Source: Lumbricus terrestris (lineage: Eukaryota; Annelida; Clitellata; Crassiclitellata; Lumbricidae). Taken from it: 64,000 nucleotides of DNA. Shown here piece after piece: positions 59,999-64,000 of the stretch (position 1 is the stretch's first letter; every line of letters begins with the position of its first letter). The notes beneath the pieces are model-generated. The model searched no databases. It was not told the origin of the DNA and saw only the letters and a program-made list of their open reading frames with translations. Where the stretch lies: NCBI GenBank assembly GCA_949752735.1, contig OX457039.1, positions 28,378,920 through 28,442,919 on the forward strand. The letters are read 5' to 3'. Made by a program: the position numbers and the translations under genes.

Positions 59999-61177
59999 CC
60001 AGTCAACTCTTTCTAACAGCTGTCTGAATGCAAGAATGGTATTGTCATTGATAGCTCTTGTTAGTCGGAAATTACTGGGTTTGTTATGGGGTTTGAGGGT
60101 GTTTTCAACCCAAGTTATGACAGGCAAGTGATCCGAGATGTCAGATACTATAATAGCAGAGTTAATAACCGAAGTGGTACAATTAGTAAAGATATTGTCA
60201 ATTAATGTGGCTGTGGTGGTGGTTATCCTTGTAGGTTGGAGTATTGTAGGAAGAAAGTGGTGAGAAGTGAGACAGTCAATGAAATCAGTGGTAGGACTGT
60301 GAGAATCTGATGCTAATAAATTAATGTTAAAGTCTCCAGCTATAAAAATCCTCTTTTTCCTACTTTTATTGAGTGTTAGGGAGTCAACTAATGATTCAAA
60401 TTCAGTGTTAAAAAGATCCAGGTTAGTGCCAGGTGCTCTGTAGATGACTCCTACTATAATATCCGTGTCCTTGAGAGAGGGGACAGTGATAAACAGGCTC
60501 TCAAAGGTGGTAAATTGTTCAGGGATGGTCATTTCTCTAAAGTCAATGCCCTCTCTGACAAAAAACCCAACACCCCCGCCCCCTCCCACCGTTCTATTTC
60601 TGTAGGCAAATTTGTAACCAGAAATGTTAATGGTGTCTGCCGTAGTATCATTTAACCAAGTCTCAGTAACTGCAAAAATCGAGGCAGGCAATTGTTGCAA
60701 CAATGATTGAGCCTGATTCAATTTGGAGTTTATACTTCTAATGTTAAGATGCATTATGGTGAAGGATGGTGTGTCATTATGGAATCTATTTGCAGATTGC
60801 GTGGGAGTCAAATACTTGCATTCTCTTACGAGATCTATAAAGTAATTGGAATCGGAATCCAATTCATTAGTGTTGAAGCAAGGTTTGCTAAGATCCTCAT
60901 CATCCGATATTTGTAAGATGTTAAATTTAGGAAATTTATCAAAATTCAATATGTTAGACGTTGGGTCAAGTTCCTCAGTGGATGATTGCGAATTTTCCAT
61001 ACAATCTTTGCACGCCCAGGAGTCCGCGTTTAAATCAATAGTAGGCCTATTATTAATGATACAATTTTCATGGCAAGGAGTGCCGCATAAAGTACAGATA
61101 AAGACATCTTCTGGCTTAATTATGTCCATGCAAACGTTACAGTGATTGAATGGGGCAGTTTGCCCGGCATTGTTCAT
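59999..61177 (-). pseudogene. LINE PHD-finger and APE endonuclease (5' part of split ORF)
   Basis: Translation from the ATG at 61177 begins with a PHD-type zinc finger (CNVCMDIIKPEDVFICTLCG, HENC, WACKDC). After a linker comes an apurinic-endonuclease domain: MHLNIRSINSK, FAVTETWLND, the GGGGVGFFVREG turn, FIAGDFNIN and SDHLPV, all catalytic blocks present. The frame is cut after a Trp codon by the Polinton, whose end supplies a stop. The reverse transcriptase continues at 50562. N-terminal PHD/RING-like fingers occur in several CR1-group LINEs. Confidence 0.93.
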
Positions 61178-61277
61178 CAATGTTGCTTAACGCCAAACAC
61201 TAAATACAATCAAGGAACACAAACGATAAATTTAAAAAAGAACACTAGATTTGCAACTCCTGTTGCGGAATTGCCTT

Positions 61278-61333
61278 ACATACAATACATACATACATAC
61301 ATTCATACATACATACATACATACATACATACA

Positions 61334-61367
<34 letters not shown>

Positions 61368-61400
61368 CATACTACATACATACATACATACACACACGCA
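61278..61400. repeat. (CATA)n microsatellite, right flank of the LINE
   Basis: About 30 CATA units with minor interruptions, the same repeat as at 48009-48097. Confidence 0.95.
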
Positions 61401-61498
61401 CACATGCATGACATACCTAAAAACGTGGCACGTAACCAGCCTGAATTAGACCGTAATTTGTCCGAACCACTGTGGACCAGCGAGTCAGGGACATTACA

Positions 61499-61764
<266 letters not shown>

Positions 61765-61997
61765 CTATCTCTGTATGTGTCTATGTGTATATAGAGTCTA
61801 ATAGACGCTTCCTTTACGTATTTATGACTGTGTCTTATCCTGTCGACTCATCCATTCTAAATACTCATTCGCCACCTGTCCTTCTTCTTCTTCGTCCAAT
61901 TTACTCGGCGCTTCTCGAAACGTCATTCGTCGACTGTCGCATGTCTTATTACTGGAATAGTTGACTATATAGGATGACAAGTAGCTGAGCCACGGAA

Positions 61998-62102
61998 AAA
62001 CACACTACACGCACACGCATGCACATGCACACGCACACGCATGCACATGCACACGCACACGCATGCACATGCACACGCACACGCATGCACATGCACACGC
62101 AA
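61998..62102. repeat. 22-bp minisatellite, ~4.5 copies
   Basis: Unit ACACGCACACGCATGCACAT plus GC in tandem. Purine-pyrimidine alternation with GCATGC makes it a candidate for left-handed DNA. Confidence 0.92.
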
Positions 62103-62179
62103 ATGTGTCAGAAGCACATTTAGCAAGTCAGACATGTATAGAGATAAATAGACGTGCGACCAGAAAATGAAAGAAAGAG

Positions 62180-62250
62180 GAAAATGATGGAAGCAGACGA
62201 ACAGACGGACGAACAGACGGACGAACAGACAGACGGACGGACGGACGCAC
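62180..62250. repeat. GACGGACGAACA-type repeat
   Basis: CAGACGGACGAACAGACGGA-type 12-bp units over about 70 bp. Confidence 0.85.
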
Positions 62251-62454
62251 ATGCAGACGACGAACGTATGATAGTTTGACATATTATACGTGTATGATGT
62301 AGGTGAGAGGAAGACTCAGATAAAGAAAGAGTAAGGAAAGCAGACTGGATGTTTCTACACACACAAAAATCAACGTTCGGCTCCTAATATTTTTAATGAC
62401 TTCAACCTTCGCTCTTATATCCTCGTGCTGTCCGTCATTCTTCTTTCTTTTCTT

Positions 62455-63310
62455 TGCTCTTCCTCCTCCTCCTCCTCTTCTTCTTCTTCTCATTCTTCTT
62501 CTTCTTCTTCTTCTTCTTCTTCTTCTTCTTTCTCTTCTTGCAATCTTCTTCTTCTTTTTCCTCCTCTTCTTCCTCTTCCTCTTTTTCTTCCTCTTCTTCT
62601 TTCTCTTCCTCTTCCTCTTCTGCTTTCTCTTCGCAACACCGACCTCACTTCACTCTCTTCAAACTGAACGCCTTGCATGTCACTCCTTATGCGACTCCTC
62701 ATCGGAATAATACCCCGATCCTCCTTAATTCTCCGTCTCACTTTGTCTCCTTCTGATCTTCCTTTGCAAGCACCCCACCTCCTCCTCCTCCTCCTCCTCC
62801 TGTACCAGACTACCATATTTTCCTTTTCCATGCACTTTCAATCTCCAATCCTCTTTCTTCATAAACGGATTCTCCTGCAGTCTTTCCTTAATTTACCATT
62901 TCTTCCAATCTTTCTCCAGTTCTTCTCTTTCTGCCATTGCTCTTCATCTTCTCCGTCGTCGTCGTCGTCGTCGTCGTCGTCTTCTGATGGTCGGAGTCTG
63001 CTGCTGCTGCTGCTGCTGCTGCTAGGTCGAGATTACCTTTGCAGCAGCAGCAGCAGCAGCAGCAGCAGCTAATGCGACTACAGTCGTCGTCACCCGATGA
63101 GTTGTCGTAGGCCTACGTCCTTCCATCCTCGTCGTCGTCGTCGTCCTCCTCCTCGTCGTCGGCCATTAGTCTTCATTGGTGACCACACGGCGTCAAACGC
63201 TTGGCTTTCAGCACCCGGCAACATTCGCCTAATACCTATTTATGGTCACCGCTGTCGTCGTCTGCTACACTGCTGTGGCTGCTAGTGGTGGTGGTGGTGG
63301 TGGTGGTGGT
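62455..63310. repeat. Cluster of trinucleotide repeats
   Basis: In order: (CTC)n and (CTT)n at 62460-62635, (CTC)n at 62778-62800, (GTC)n at 62953-62981, (CTG)n at 62998-63023 facing (CAG)n at 63040-63069, (GTC)n at 63129-63160 and (GTG)n at 63285-63310. No domain-bearing protein is found in any frame. Confidence 0.93.
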
Positions 63311-63539
63311 CGCTGTGACATGTTTTCCTAGAACTAATATTGGTCCGAACGGCCGACCAAGGCGACACGGAAATTGCAGTCATCCTTCCTGTCTTCGTAG
63401 ACACGACGCCACCGTTTCTTTTCCAGTTTTCCAGTCGCGACAACACTGCAATTTAACCTCATAAATTACAAGGAAGACTGATCCGCCGTGTCGGCCATGT
63501 TACATGCTTAGCAGCAGAAATATTGTAACGAAGGAAAAT

Positions 63540-63540
<1 letters not shown>

Positions 63541-63584
<44 letters not shown>
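63541..63584. repeat. (TA)n microsatellite
   Basis: About 21 TA units. It is interrupted downstream by the MITE at 63588-63730 and resumes at 63731-63793. Confidence 0.95.
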
Positions 63585-63587
<3 letters not shown>

Positions 63588-63730
63588 CAGTGCTTAAAGT
63601 GTGGAAAAATAAGTGTCTGGACGCCCCTTATCTTTCCAGACTGTGCTGACTAATAAGTGGCAGGACGGTGCTCAGATTTTAAAATAAGTGCATGGACGTC
63701 CATGACCGTCCAGGCACACTTTAAGCCCTG
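63588..63730. mobile_element. hAT-like MITE (CAGTGCTTAAAGTGTG termini), copy 2
   Basis: Close relative of 36999-37175 with the same CAGTGCTTAAAGTGTGG start and CACTTTAAGCCCTG end. It has inserted into a (TA)n run, so its 8-bp duplication (ATATTATA / TATATATA) cannot be read cleanly. Confidence 0.9.
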
Positions 63731-63799
63731 TATATATATATATATATATATATATAATTATATATATATATATATATATAATTATATATATATGACATT

Positions 63800-64000
63800 G
63801 TGGGATGCGGTGGTGTAGTGCGTATGTTCGTTGCCTTAGGTCAGAATCCACCTCAAGTCGCCGCGTAGGGACCTTGTGCAAGTCCTTCACTCGCAATTGT
63901 TCAGCGCTTTGGCGTGAAACTCAGATTCAGTGTCCGCTCTGTAGTCGGGAGCGATTCTGAGTAGACATCTTGAAGGGGCGCTATAACAAATGCACATCCA
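63800..64000 (+). mobile_element. tRNA-derived SINE, family A, copy 2 (cut by window edge)
   Basis: Starts GTGGGATGCGGTGGTGTAGT like the copy at 13841 but lacks part of the first tRNA-like domain (GTTCGTTGCCTTAGGTCAGA). It shares GTAGGGACCTTG and CAAGTCCTTCACTCGCAATT, and ends in GTAGTCGGGAGCGATTCTGA and GGGGCGCTATAA. Confidence 0.88.

Larger units (their letters stand above)
48098..61277 (-). mobile_element. Near-full-length CR1/Jockey-type LINE, split by a Polinton
   Basis: On the minus strand the LINE runs 61277-59999 and resumes 50562-48098, about 3.74 kb after removing the insert. It has a short 5' UTR, an ORF with PHD finger, endonuclease and reverse transcriptase, then a 3' end with AATAAACC and a (GAATT)n tail at 48098-48117. 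Both outer flanks are (ATAC)n, so it landed in a microsatellite. The two coding halves join in frame at the insertion point through the shared Trp codon. Confidence 0.9.

Overview
The window is animal nuclear DNA. It has introns with GT..AG borders, a Krüppel-like transcription factor exon, a multi-exon HAD hydrolase gene, tRNA-derived SINEs, non-LTR retrotransposons, hAT-type MITEs and a Polinton/Maverick. The palindrome TAGGCCTA and its relatives recur across single-copy DNA and repeats alike, and some elements carry satellites between repetitive ends. This composition suggests a marine invertebrate deuterostome, perhaps an echinoderm. That placement is an inference and is not proven by the sequence.

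Only two host genes can be supported. At 18362-19345 (+) lies a terminal exon encoding a KLF/Sp-type protein with three C-terminal C2H2 fingers. At 27629-34267 (-) lies the mitochondrial HAD-like hydrolase HDHD5 (CECR5). Six of its exons can be placed, including a 37-nt microexon; all phases agree and only the first exon is missing.

Almost everything else is mobile or repetitive. Region by region: 0-12 kb holds many short hAT-like elements with readable 8-bp target duplications and one 1.4-kb non-autonomous hAT. 12-16.6 kb holds a 5'-truncated CR1/Jockey-type LINE, a SINE, a 75-bp MITE and a C-run-ended element filled with a 66-bp satellite. 22-27.5 kb holds a second SINE type, more hAT elements and a 54-bp tandem repeat. 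36.4-38.6 kb holds one hAT element inserted in reverse into a relative, with two further MITEs inside the inner copy. 41.3-45.7 kb is a composite element with 258-bp and 86-bp tandem arrays and a nested TG..CA element carrying a Gag-like coiled-coil ORF.

The most notable locus is 48.1-61.3 kb. A near-full-length LINE (PHD finger, endonuclease, reverse transcriptase) sits in an ATAC microsatellite and is split in its coding region by a 9.4-kb Polinton-like element. That element has ~300-bp inverted repeats and ten compact colinear minus-strand genes: RING protein, packaging ATPase, two conserved proteins of unknown function, chromodomain integrase, two tandem penton-like proteins, a small basic protein, a frameshifted major capsid protein and an adenovirus-type protease. 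No protein-primed DNA polymerase gene is visible. It therefore looks like a virion-type module with its own integrase and packaging motor that would need replication supplied in trans. The last 3 kb is microsatellite and trinucleotide-repeat DNA ending in a MITE and a SINE cut by the window edge.
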